Origin: Pseudomonadota bacterium
GTDB lineage: Bacteria; Pseudomonadota; Gammaproteobacteria; Steroidobacterales; Steroidobacteraceae
DNA length: 45,371 bases
Assembly (NCBI GenBank): GCA_019352035.1
Contig: JABBNZ010000027.1
Location: 1-45,371 of the forward strand
Direction of reading: 5' to 3'
Both the position numbers and the translations under genes were made by a program. The notes under the pieces are model-generated. The model did not search any database. It was given only the letters and a program-made list of their open reading frames with translations, and was not told the origin of the DNA. Below are positions 25,415 to 35,223 of this stretch, piece after piece (the first letter of the stretch is position 1; every line of letters begins with the position of its first letter).

Positions 25415-26044
25415 CTAAGCCGTCCCGACCTCGCAGAAGAACAGATGCGCCGGCAGGACGTTGAGCGGCTCGAACTTGCGCCGGACATAGTGAAAGATGC
25501 GCTGCAGGTCTTCGAGCACGCGCGTGGAGAACTGGAACACGAGAAAGGCGCCGCCTGAGGCGAGCGCCTTGGAGGTATTGCGCAGGATGCGCTCGCGAAC
25601 CTCCGCCGGTATGGTGCTGAAGGGAATTCCCGAGATGATGTAGTTGGCTTTGCCGCGGCCGACGCGCTCGAGAATCTCGCCCACCCCCTCCGCCGAGCCC
25701 TCCACCACCGTCAGCCGCTCATCGGGCAGGGCCGAGCGCAGGTGGGTGACGAAGTCCGGGTTCAACTCGATGGCGATCAGGACCGCATCGGAGCGCATGC
25801 GCCGCAGGATCTCAGCGGTGATGCAGCCGACGCCGGGTCCGTACTCCACGATGACCCGCGCCTCGTTCCAGTCGATCGGCTGCAGCAGCTGCTTGATGAG
25901 AAACCTCGAGCTCGGGATTATCGAGCCGAGCATGCGCGGGTGGCGGAAGAAATTGCGCGCGAACAGCAGGGCGTCCCCCGCCCGTGTCCGGCTTGGTATT
26001 GGCTGATTCTTCGACACGTTGTGCTCTGCCTGGGTGATGCTCAT
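25415..26044 (-). CDS. SAM-dependent methyltransferase (phospholipid N-methyltransferase-like)
   Basis: 209 residues. RNFFRHPRMLGSIIPSSRFL precedes the SAM motif VIVEYGPGVGCITAEIL, then VLIAIELNPDFV and ANYIISGIPFSTIP. This order resembles the PmtA-type enzymes that methylate phosphatidylethanolamine and the rRNA-dimethylase-like fold. No transmembrane helix. The substrate is not certain. Confidence 0.85.
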   Translation of the reverse strand: MSITQAEHNVSKNQPIPSRTRAGDALLFARNFFRHPRMLGSIIPSSRFLIKQLLQPIDWNEARVIVEYGPGVGCITAEILRRMRSDAVLIAIELNPDFVTHLRSALPDERLTVVEGSAEGVGEILERVGRGKANYIISGIPFSTIPAEVRERILRNTSKALASGGAFLVFQFSTRVLEDLQRIFHYVRRKFEPLNVLPAHLFFCEVGTA

Positions 26045-26093
26045 TGCAAACTCTCACATTATGCGCAGGTTCCGGCTGTCCGTCACCGTGGCC

Positions 26094-26366
26094 TCAGCCG
26101 CCCGACCGCCTGGCGTCATAGCCCAGCTGGCGCAGCTGCGCAACCAGGCGGTCGCGGTGCTCGCCCTGAATCTCGATGGTTCCGTCCCTGACGGCGCCGC
26201 CGGCGCCGCAGAGCCTCTTCAGGCGGGTGGCGAGCGCCTCGAGATCCGGGGCGGCAAGCGGTAGGCCCGAGATGATCGAGACGCCCTTACCCCCGCGCCC
26301 GGCAACCTCGCGGCCGACGCGAACCCGCGGGGGAACGGGGGCCCTGCTGCCTTTAGGGGAGCTCAT
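26094..26366 (-). CDS. yciH: SUI1-family translation factor YciH
   Basis: 90 residues. VRVGREVAGRGGKGVSIISG and the GGAVRDGTIEIQGEHRDRL segment with C-terminal LGYDARR are the SUI1/eIF1 fold. Bacterial YciH can monitor start-codon selection in vitro, and its role in cells is unclear. Divergent from ku, sharing an AT-rich gap (26367-26435). Confidence 0.93.
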   Translation of the reverse strand: MSSPKGSRAPVPPRVRVGREVAGRGGKGVSIISGLPLAAPDLEALATRLKRLCGAGGAVRDGTIEIQGEHRDRLVAQLRQLGYDARRSGG

Positions 26367-26435
26367 GGCCTTATTTTAAACCTTATGCCCAGCCGCGGAG
26401 CATAACTTGCTCGGGACCTGCGGAGGAATCCGGTC

Positions 26436-27335
26436 ATGGCAGCGCGATCCATCTCATCCCTCACCATCGCCTTCGGCCTGGTGGCGATCCCGGTGAAGCT
26501 CTACTCCGCCACCGTCGGCTCCGAACGGCTGCGCTTCCACCTGCTGCACGCGAAGGACGGCTCTCGCCTGAAGCAGCAGTATGTTTGCCTGGAGGAGCAG
26601 CGGGTGGTCGGCCGCGAGGAGATCGTCAAGGGCTATGAGTTCGCCAAAGACCAGTATGTGATGTTCACTCCCGAGGAGCTGAAGGCGTTGGAGGAGGCCG
26701 GTACCCACAGCGTCGAGGTCGAGCGGTTCGTGCCGCTTGCCGCCGTCGATCCAGTGTATTTCGAGAGGACCTACTATCTGGCCCCGGATCAGGGTGGCGC
26801 CAAGCCGTTCACGCTCTTCGTGACCGCGCTGCGGGAGAGCGGACGCTGCGCGGTGGGCCGCTGGGCGAGTCACGGGAGAGGCCACGTGGTCATCGTGCGG
26901 CCCATCGGCGATGCGCTCGCGCTGCACCAGCTGCATTTCGCGCCGGAAGTGCTGTCCGCCGAGACCCTCGGTGTCGAGAGCGCCAAGGTGCGCGAGGCGG
27001 AGCTGACGCTGGCCCGCCAGCTCATCGATCAGCAGAGCCTCGAGACATTCGATCCGGCCGCGTATCCGGATGAGGTCAAGGCGCGGGTCGAGGCGGCAAT
27101 CCAACGCAAGGTGGAGGGCCGTGAGGTCACGGTTGCCGAGCCGCGCCCGGCGCCCGGGGGCAACATCGTGGATCTCATGTCGGCTCTGAAGGCCAGCCTG
27201 GAACGGAGCTCGACGGCATCCAACCGGGGCGGCTCGACCGGCCGTGCTTCGACACGGCGCGCGCCGAAGCGCGCGCCTGAGACGCGCCCGGCCCGCGCTC
27301 ATGCGCGCGCCCACCGCAAGGCCGCGCATTCCTGA
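26436..27335 (+). CDS. ku: Ku protein of bacterial non-homologous end joining
   Basis: 299 residues. The Ku core fills about 1-250: SISSLTIAFGLVAIPVKLYSAT, LKQQYVCLEEQRVVGREEIV, FERTYYLAPDQGGAKPF, and MSALKASLERS near the end. A basic Arg/Ala/His tail of about 45 residues follows, as in other bacterial Ku proteins, where it aids DNA binding. It binds broken DNA ends as a ring dimer and recruits LigD. No ligD lies in this window. Confidence 0.95.
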   Translation: MAARSISSLTIAFGLVAIPVKLYSATVGSERLRFHLLHAKDGSRLKQQYVCLEEQRVVGREEIVKGYEFAKDQYVMFTPEELKALEEAGTHSVEVERFVPLAAVDPVYFERTYYLAPDQGGAKPFTLFVTALRESGRCAVGRWASHGRGHVVIVRPIGDALALHQLHFAPEVLSAETLGVESAKVREAELTLARQLIDQQSLETFDPAAYPDEVKARVEAAIQRKVEGREVTVAEPRPAPGGNIVDLMSALKASLERSSTASNRGGSTGRASTRRAPKRAPETRPARAHARAHRKAAHS

Positions 27336-27419
27336 TGTCGCGGACGGCCGACGCCGCGAAGGTCTCTCGGCATATCGATTGCGTGGGATGTCTGGTCAAC
27401 ATCAGTCAAAGGTGCCCCC

Positions 27420-28076
27420 ATGAACACTGCACGCCTGCTCTTCGTTTTCGCGGCCTCGAGCCTCGCCGGTATGGCCTATGCGCAGACTCAGCCCGCTCCC
27501 TCCAACCAGCCGAACGCGCCCCCCGGCTACAACGCTCGCAACCCGCACCAGCGCGAGATGAGGAGCGTGGGTCCGAAGGAGGCAGCTTCGCCCAACAGCC
27601 GGGCGGCTCCCGGGTCGGGACTCTCGACCGGGCAAACCGGCAGCATGGCCGCCCCGCACAGCCGGACGGCTCCCGGGTCGACACTCGATACACCGGCAAG
27701 CTCGCAGCTCAACCACGCGCAAGCCATGAAGATGGCCTCGGCCGGCCCCGCCGGTGCGCGCTCCTGGTCCCAGATGCCCGTGCAGACCGCTTCCGGGCAG
27801 TCTCTGGGGTCGGTCTCGCGCGTGGTCCCGGGCCTGAACGGCCGTCCGAGCTCGGGCTACGTGCTGGTGTCCGGCGCTCATGGCATGAGCGTCCCCGTCG
27901 CTTACCGGACTGCGCAGTCCATGGTGCGCAACGGCAAGCTGGTCCTCGACCGGTCCCGGTTCGAGCATGCGCCTAAGGTCACGCGGGAGGACCTGCAGAA
28001 CCGTTCCGACCACGCCTGGCGGATCAAGGCTGACCGGTATTGGAGCGCCAAAGGTGCCAGCCACAGGCGCCGATAG
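27420..28076 (+). CDS. Exported protein with Pro/Ser-rich linker and PRC-barrel-like end
   Basis: 218 residues. Residues 1-21 form a signal peptide (LLFVFAASSLAGMAYAQ). A Pro/Ser/Asn-rich region contains an imperfect duplication (NSRAAPGSGLST and HSRTAPGSTLDT). The last 90 residues (GQSLGSVSRVVPG to GMSVPVAYRTAQSMVRNGKL) look like a PRC-barrel or related small beta fold, but I cannot name a family firmly. AAAGGTG four bases before the ATG supports the start. Confidence 0.7.
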   Translation: MNTARLLFVFAASSLAGMAYAQTQPAPSNQPNAPPGYNARNPHQREMRSVGPKEAASPNSRAAPGSGLSTGQTGSMAAPHSRTAPGSTLDTPASSQLNHAQAMKMASAGPAGARSWSQMPVQTASGQSLGSVSRVVPGLNGRPSSGYVLVSGAHGMSVPVAYRTAQSMVRNGKLVLDRSRFEHAPKVTREDLQNRSDHAWRIKADRYWSAKGASHRRR

Positions 28077-28116
28077 AGAGTTCGTTGCGCCATCGGGCCG
28101 AAATGCGAACCGATTG

Positions 28117-28135
28117 GAACGCGCATTGCGCGTTC
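28117..28135. promoter_or_regulatory. 19-base palindrome upstream of the E1alpha gene
   Basis: GAACGCGCA (28117-28125) and TGCGCGTTC (28127-28135) flank one T. A -10-like TAAAAT (28143-28148) follows, so the palindrome covers the -35 zone, 58 bases before the ATG. A probable operator; the regulator is unknown. Confidence 0.5.
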
Positions 28136-28193
28136 AGGGCGGTAAAATTCGCACCGCGCCAGACCCTGGCGGTGGTGAAAAGGCTCGTTCCCG

Positions 28194-29501
28194 ATGGCCC
28201 AACGGTCGCGTTTGCACGTCCCCCGCCCACCGGCCCGCCCGGGTGAAGAGCCGGATTTCAGCTATCTGAGCCTCTCACCGGCGGGTGCGGTGCCCCGGCC
28301 CGATGCCAGGGCTCCTGCCCGTACGGTCGAGAGCCTCGGCCGGGATCTGGTGCGCGTGCTCGATGAGGAGGGGCGCGCGGTGGGGCCCTGGAACCCGCAC
28401 CTCGAGCCCGAAGAGCTGCAGGTGGCGCTGCGCCACATGCTGCTCACGCGCCTCTTCGACGACCGCATGCAGCGCATGCAGCGCCAGGGGCGGATTTCCT
28501 TCTACATGAAGTCGACCGGCGAGGAAGCCGTATCGGTCGCGCAGGGCATGGCGCTGCAGCCGGGCGACATGCTCTTCCCCTCGTATCGCAACCAGGGCCT
28601 CTTCATCGTCCGCGGGCGAAGCCTGGTCGATCTGATGTGTCAGTGCCTGTCGAACACCCGGGACATGTGCCGCGGGCGTCAGATGCCCATCATGTATCAC
28701 TGGGGCGCGGGCAACATCTTCTCGATCTCGGGCAACCTCGCCACGCAGTTTCCCCAGGCGGTGGGCTGGGCGATGGCCGCGGCCATCAAGGGCGAGGATC
28801 ACATCGCCGCGGCATGGATCGGCGAGGGCGCCAGCGCCGAGGCGGATTTCCACCATGGCATGACCTTCGCGGGGGTCTACCAGGCGCCGGTCATCCTCAA
28901 CATCGTCAACAACCAGTGGGCGATCTCGACCTTCCAGGGCTTTGCCGGCGGCGAGCGGCGCAATTTCGCGGAGTACGGCCCGGGATACGGCATTCCCGGG
29001 GTCCGTGTCGACGGCAACGATTTCCTCGCGGTTTACGGCGTCACCCGCTGGGCGGCGGAGCGGGCCCGCCAGAGCGGCGGTCCGACGCTGATCGAGCACG
29101 TCACCTACCGGGCCGGCGCGCATTCGACCAGCGACGATCCCTCGCGCTACCGGCCGAAGGAGGAGGGGTCGGCGTGGCCCCTGGGCGATCCGATCGCGCG
29201 CCTGAAGCAGCACCTGATCGGCCTCGGTGAATGGTCCGAGGAGCGCCACGCCGCGCTCGAGAAGCAGCTCGAGGCCCACGTGCTCGCCTGTTGGAAGGAG
29301 GCGGCGGCCTTCGGGACGCTGACGGAGGGACCGACGCTCGATCCGGCAACCATGTTCGAAGATGTCTTCCACGACATGCCGCCGCACCTGGCGCGCCAGC
29401 GCGAGGAGCTGATGCGCCTGGCGGCCGCGCAGCCGGCCAGGGGATCGCCGGAGGAGAGAAGCCTCGATTCCCGTTCCGCCGCGGTCGCGAAGGAGGGCTG
29501 A
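28194..29501 (+). CDS. bkdA1: 2-oxoacid dehydrogenase E1 alpha (branched-chain type)
   Basis: 435 residues. MQRMQRQGRISFYMKSTGEE begins the E1alpha core. The ThDP motif runs from AAWIGEGASAEADFHHG to LNIVNNQWAIS, and YRAGAHSTSDDPSRYRP is the conserved phosphorylation-loop-like segment. The long N-terminal extension and this sequence pattern fit branched-chain 2-oxoacid dehydrogenase better than pyruvate dehydrogenase. With E1beta it decarboxylates the 2-oxo acids of Val, Leu and Ile. First gene of a three-gene operon. No E3 gene follows, so E3 must come from elsewhere. Confidence 0.9.
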   Translation: MAQRSRLHVPRPPARPGEEPDFSYLSLSPAGAVPRPDARAPARTVESLGRDLVRVLDEEGRAVGPWNPHLEPEELQVALRHMLLTRLFDDRMQRMQRQGRISFYMKSTGEEAVSVAQGMALQPGDMLFPSYRNQGLFIVRGRSLVDLMCQCLSNTRDMCRGRQMPIMYHWGAGNIFSISGNLATQFPQAVGWAMAAAIKGEDHIAAAWIGEGASAEADFHHGMTFAGVYQAPVILNIVNNQWAISTFQGFAGGERRNFAEYGPGYGIPGVRVDGNDFLAVYGVTRWAAERARQSGGPTLIEHVTYRAGAHSTSDDPSRYRPKEEGSAWPLGDPIARLKQHLIGLGEWSEERHAALEKQLEAHVLACWKEAAAFGTLTEGPTLDPATMFEDVFHDMPPHLARQREELMRLAAAQPARGSPEERSLDSRSAAVAKEG

Positions 29502-29504
29502 GCG

Positions 29505-30521
29505 ATGGCGCACATGAACATGGTTCAGGCGCTCAACTCCGCCATGGACATCATGCTGGAGCGTGACCCGCGCGTGGTCGTTCTGGGCGAGGATGTCGGC
29601 TACTTCGGCGGCGTGTTCCGCTGCACGGACGGGCTGCAGCGCAAGTACGGCGAGCACCGGGTGCTCGATACCCCCATCGCGGAGGGCGGCATCGTCGCGG
29701 CGGCCATCGGCATGGGCGTGAACGGGCTGAAGCCGGTGGCGGAGATTCAATTCGCCGACTACATCTATCCGGCCTTCGACCAGATCGTGAGCGAGCTCGC
29801 ACGGCTGCGGTACCGCACCGCGGGGGAATTCTCGGCTCCCGTGACGATCCGCACGCCTTGCGGCGGCGGCATCCGCGGCGGCCAGACGCACTCGCAAAGC
29901 CCTGAAGGCATCTTCACGCACGTCTGCGGCATCAAGGTGGTGATGCCCTCGAATCCGTACGATGCCAAGGGGCTGCTCATCAGCTCGATCGAGGACGAGG
30001 ACCCGGTCGTGTTCTTCGAGCCCAAGCGGCTCTACAACGGCCCCTTCGACGGCGATCCGCACAAGCCGGCCGTGCCCTGGAGCACGCATCCCAAGGGGGC
30101 GGTGCCGGACGGGTACTACAAGGTTTCCCTGTCGAAGGCCGAGATCGTCCGTCCGGGGAATGACGTGACCGTACTGGCGTACGGCACGATGGTGCACGTG
30201 GCAGAGGCCGCCGTCAGGCTCGCCAATGTCGATGCCGAGATCATCGACGTGCGGGCGCTGGCGCCGCTCGATACCGACACGCTCTGCTCGTCGGTCTGCA
30301 AGACGGGCCGCTGTGTCATCGTCCACGAGGCAACCCGCTACAGCGGTTTCGGCGCGGAACTCGCGGCGACGGTGCAGGAGGAGTGCTTCTGGCACCTGGA
30401 GGCGCCGATCGCCCGGGTCACCGGTTGGGACACGCCGTATCCCCACGCGTTCGAGTGGGAGTATTTCCCCGGTCCGGCGCGCATCGCGGCGGCGCTCACG
30501 CGCGTGCTGGAGGACAGATGA
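29505..30521 (+). CDS. bkdA2: 2-oxoacid dehydrogenase E1 beta
   Basis: 338 residues, normal length. MVQALNSAMDIMLERDPRVV starts the transketolase-like pyrimidine domain. GEDVGYFGGVFRCTDGLQRK, TPIAEGGIVAAAIGMG, and PVTIRTPCGGGIRGGQTHSQS follow. The C-terminal domain has IIDVRALAPLDTDT and HEATRYSGFGAELAA. It completes the E1 heterotetramer. The start is three bases after the E1alpha stop, and the end overlaps E2 by ATGA. Confidence 0.95.
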   Translation: MAHMNMVQALNSAMDIMLERDPRVVVLGEDVGYFGGVFRCTDGLQRKYGEHRVLDTPIAEGGIVAAAIGMGVNGLKPVAEIQFADYIYPAFDQIVSELARLRYRTAGEFSAPVTIRTPCGGGIRGGQTHSQSPEGIFTHVCGIKVVMPSNPYDAKGLLISSIEDEDPVVFFEPKRLYNGPFDGDPHKPAVPWSTHPKGAVPDGYYKVSLSKAEIVRPGNDVTVLAYGTMVHVAEAAVRLANVDAEIIDVRALAPLDTDTLCSSVCKTGRCVIVHEATRYSGFGAELAATVQEECFWHLEAPIARVTGWDTPYPHAFEWEYFPGPARIAAALTRVLEDR

Positions 30522-31879
30522 GCCGGTACGTGTTCAAGCTGCCGGACCTCGGTGAGGGCACCGTCGAGGCGGAGATCATCGGCTGGCGCGTGAAGCCGGG
30601 CGACGAGGTGTCGGAGGACGAGGTACTCGTCGAAGTGATGACGGATAAGGCGGCGGTGGAGGTGCCGGCGCCGGTGAGCGGGAAGATCGTTTCAACGACC
30701 GGGCAGCCGGGCGACATGGTGGCGGTAGGCGCGGAGCTGGTGGTGCTGGAGACGGCGGCCGACGCCCCGGCTGCGGCGCCGCCTGCCGCGCAGCCGCCCG
30801 CCGCGGCCAGCGGCGGCGCCCCGGCCCGTGGGCAATCCGCTGCAGCGACGCCCGCGGGGGCCGCCGGGGGCAATGGTGAAGCGCGTCATGCGGCGCACTC
30901 GGCCGGTGACGGCAGCCCCAACGGCAGCGGAGCACGCCCATTGGCCGAGCCGGACCGCAACCGGCGCGTGCTGACTTCACCGGCGATCCGGCGCCGGGCA
31001 AAGGAGGCCGGCATCGACCTGCGGCAGGTCGCCGGCTCGGGTCCGCAGGGGCGCATCGTGCGGCAGGATTTCGAGGCGTATGCCGCTGCGCGATCGCAGG
31101 GGCGCTCCCCTTCGGCGGCGCTGACCCCACTGCCGGCTAGCGCGGCGGCTCGCCCGGCCGCGCCGGCCCAGCGCTCTTGCGCTGGAACCGAAGAGATCAA
31201 GGTCATCGGCATCAGGCGGGTGATCGCGCAGCGCATGAGCGACGCCAAGCGCAACATCCCGCACTTCTCCTATGTCGAGGAGGTGGACGTGACGGAGCTG
31301 GAGGCGCTGCGCCGGCACCTCAATACGAAGCTCGAGCCGGGCACGCCCGCGCTCACGTACCTGCCCTTTCTGGCGCTGGCCCTGGTCCGGGTGGTCGAGG
31401 ATTTCCCGCAGTGCAACGCGCATTACGATGCGGAACGGGGTGTCATCGTGCGCCATCGCGCCGTGCACCTCGGCATCGCGACTCAGACGCCGGACGGGCT
31501 GAAGGTGCCGGTCGTGCGGGACGCGCAGCTGCGCTCACTGTGGGACGTCGCCGCCGAGATGCGGCGCGTGACCGAAGCGGCGCGCGCCAACAAGGCCGCG
31601 CGCGAGGAGCTGTCCGGCTCGACCCTCACCCTGACCAGTCTGGGCAAGCTGGGCGGCATCGTCAGCACGCCCATCATCAACGCGCCCGAAGTCGCCATCA
31701 TCGGGATCAACCGCGCCGTCGAACGGCCGATGGTCGTGGGCGGCGCCATCACCGTGCGGCGCATGATGAATCTGTCCTCGTCCTTCGATCACCGGTTCGT
31801 CGACGGCTATGACGCGGCCGCCATGATCCAGGCATTGAAGGAGCGCATCGAGCATCCGGCGACGATCTTCGTCGGCTGA
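30518..31879 (+). CDS. bkdB: 2-oxoacid dehydrogenase E2 (dihydrolipoyl acyltransferase)
   Basis: 453 residues from ATG 30518, overlapping the E1beta stop. One lipoyl domain (1-80) has the lipoyl Lys in EVMTDKAAVEVPAP. An Ala/Pro/Gly linker follows, then the E3-binding domain (LTSPAIRRRAKEAGIDLRQV, SGPQGRIVRQDF) and a second linker. The catalytic domain starts at EEIKVIGIRRVIAQRMSDAK and ends with the active site SSFDHRFVDGYDAA (His-x3-Asp-Gly). It moves the acyl group from E1 to CoA. The extended frame from 30383 is a shadow. Confidence 0.95.
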   Translation: MSRYVFKLPDLGEGTVEAEIIGWRVKPGDEVSEDEVLVEVMTDKAAVEVPAPVSGKIVSTTGQPGDMVAVGAELVVLETAADAPAAAPPAAQPPAAASGGAPARGQSAAATPAGAAGGNGEARHAAHSAGDGSPNGSGARPLAEPDRNRRVLTSPAIRRRAKEAGIDLRQVAGSGPQGRIVRQDFEAYAAARSQGRSPSAALTPLPASAAARPAAPAQRSCAGTEEIKVIGIRRVIAQRMSDAKRNIPHFSYVEEVDVTELEALRRHLNTKLEPGTPALTYLPFLALALVRVVEDFPQCNAHYDAERGVIVRHRAVHLGIATQTPDGLKVPVVRDAQLRSLWDVAAEMRRVTEAARANKAAREELSGSTLTLTSLGKLGGIVSTPIINAPEVAIIGINRAVERPMVVGGAITVRRMMNLSSSFDHRFVDGYDAAAMIQALKERIEHPATIFVG

Positions 31880-31918
31880 TCCGCAGCGCCGGGTGCATGC
31901 CGGGCCCGCGGATCAGCC
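31874..31918. terminator. Hairpin between converging E2 and XRE-regulator genes
   Basis: GGCTGATCCGC (31874-31884) and GCGGATCAGCC (31908-31918) form an 11-bp stem with a 23-base loop. It covers the E2 stop codon and ends just after the end of the convergent regulator gene. No T run, so the terminator role is inferred. Confidence 0.45.
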
Positions 31919-33481
31919 GTCCTCGGTCGCCTCCCTGCCGAGGATCTCGTCCCTGACATCGTCGATCTCGCGTGCGCGGGACGGCCGAACCCTCGCGCCC
32001 TCGCACCGTTCCGGCCGGGGACAGCGGGTGCTGCGCGGGCAGATGATGCGCGCGGGCCGCTCCAGGGCGTCTTCGATCCAGGCGATGTTGAGGACGTTGG
32101 CCACGGCCACCAGGGCATCGGCGGCGGCTTTCGGGATGCGGCCCTCGCCGCGGCGGTGCACGCACTCCGTGAAGATGCTGCCGGTGATCTCCTGACTCGA
32201 GACACCGTTGGCATCCAGCGCCGGCGCGAGATCCACGCCGACCGAGAGAACGTGCGGGTTGCCGGCCATATCCTTCACGCGGCGGGAATGACAGCAGTAG
32301 AGGAGGGAGCGCTCGCCATCGCGCAAAACGGAGATCTGCGAGCCGGTCTCGCCGCGAGGCGCATCGATCATGCGGAAGACGGCCCAGTTGGGGCAGGGGT
32401 CGCTCACCTGGGCGAGGTTGCCCCACGGCAGGGGAATGCCGTTGCCGCGATATACGGCGCGCAGGTATCCGGGCGGATAGGCGTCGAAGAAGTGCCAGTA
32501 GGGATAGGGCGAGACCTTGGTCATCCGGCGCATGATGACGGCCGGTGTCAGCTCGAGCCGGCTGCCGGCCTCGACCCGGTAGCGCTCGCGCGCGAGAAAA
32601 CGCCTGAACGGGACGCGGGGGGCGAGCAGGGCGCCGGCGAAGAAGCTGCACTCGAAGTCCCGCCACGCGTGCAACACGTCCTGGGCGTTCATGCCCGCGG
32701 TGTCCGAGCTGCCCTCGGGACTGCCGCCCATCTCTCCGCCGGTGGCATGCGCCGACCTCATGCCGTCGCCGCCGTGCAGCACCTTGTGCGCGATGTGAGC
32801 CGCCAGGTCGAACTTCAGCCGCGCGGGGTCCGACTGCAGCGCGCGGTTGGCATAGATGATCCGCGGCGGCTCGAAGAAGGAGCGCACCATGCTGCGAACC
32901 TCCCGGTCCTTGTCGCGCGCGAGCACGGGCTTTCTCTCGAACCAACGGACCTCCAGACCGTGGCGCCGGCAGAGGCGCAGCAGGTCTTCGACGGCCAGTG
33001 GGAATTTGCGCTCACCGACACCGTCCGCCGCGCGCTCGAGGTCGGGGAAGTCGTTGCGCGACATCTCCTGGTGGGAGCGGATGAGAAGGTGCGCGAACTG
33101 CCGCCCGCTGGTACCGGTCTGCGCGAGGAGTTCCGGGATCGCCGCCTGCAGCACGTCCTTCGAGAAGAGAAAGCCGGGCTCGAGCGGCACCTTGGCCGCG
33201 CCTCCGGAGGGGGCCGCCGGGGCCGGCGGGTCGAGGTCCACGCTCTCGTCCAGGAACCACTCCGGATCGCGTTGGAATACCGCGGCCAGAAGCTCGAGCG
33301 TTTCCGGCGCGGGCGAGCGCTTGCCGCTCTCGATCATGCTCAGGTACGAGACCGAGGGCGCGCGCTGCGCATCCCGCTGGATGCAGCGCGCCGACAACTC
33401 CTCGAGCGTGAGGCCGTTGCGCTTGCGGATCGAACGCAGCTTGGCGCCAAGGAAGTGCCCTTTGCGCAGCAGTTGTGTCAT
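31913..33481 (-). CDS. XRE-family regulator, probable controller of the glyoxylate bypass
   Basis: 522 residues. N-terminal HTH_3 (KLRSIRKRNGLTLEELSARC, SVSYLSMIESGKRSPAPETL; about 12-75), then a long effector region with an IrrE/ImmA-like helix AAHIAHKVLHGG lacking the HExxH zinc motif. The C-terminal Cys-rich part (ICPRSTRCPRPERC) matches the short-chain-fatty-acyl regulator (ScfR/RamB-like) layout; gammaproteobacterial relatives near aceBA have also been filed as DUF3612. It is divergent from aceB, so it probably senses acyl-CoA or acetate status and controls aceBA. Specific effector not visible. Confidence 0.85.
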   Translation of the reverse strand: MTQLLRKGHFLGAKLRSIRKRNGLTLEELSARCIQRDAQRAPSVSYLSMIESGKRSPAPETLELLAAVFQRDPEWFLDESVDLDPPAPAAPSGGAAKVPLEPGFLFSKDVLQAAIPELLAQTGTSGRQFAHLLIRSHQEMSRNDFPDLERAADGVGERKFPLAVEDLLRLCRRHGLEVRWFERKPVLARDKDREVRSMVRSFFEPPRIIYANRALQSDPARLKFDLAAHIAHKVLHGGDGMRSAHATGGEMGGSPEGSSDTAGMNAQDVLHAWRDFECSFFAGALLAPRVPFRRFLARERYRVEAGSRLELTPAVIMRRMTKVSPYPYWHFFDAYPPGYLRAVYRGNGIPLPWGNLAQVSDPCPNWAVFRMIDAPRGETGSQISVLRDGERSLLYCCHSRRVKDMAGNPHVLSVGVDLAPALDANGVSSQEITGSIFTECVHRRGEGRIPKAAADALVAVANVLNIAWIEDALERPARIICPRSTRCPRPERCEGARVRPSRAREIDDVRDEILGREATEDG

Positions 33482-33508
33482 GGGGGCGGAACACCGGGCG
33501 GGATTCGG

Positions 33509-33528
33509 TGTGAAATTAACATTGTGAA
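33509..33528. promoter_or_regulatory. Direct TGTGAA repeat in the AT-rich aceB/regulator gap
   Basis: TGTGAA occurs at 33509-33514 and 33523-33528, 14 bases apart, in the most AT-rich stretch of the 95-base divergent gap. It could be the site of the XRE regulator. Confidence 0.3.
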
Positions 33529-33576
33529 GTTTCTGTAGTCAAATTCGCGTTCCGGGGCGGGGTATGCTCCTTCCCC

Positions 33577-35202
<1,626 letters not shown>

Positions 35203-35223
35203 CGGGCGACGGAGACCGATATC

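Noticed and set aside
28275-30446. Very long minus-strand open frame opposite the E1alpha and E1beta genes
   Set aside because: It mirrors genuine, motif-rich genes on the plus strand. Long antisense frames are expected at this GC content, and the translation shows no recognisable domain.
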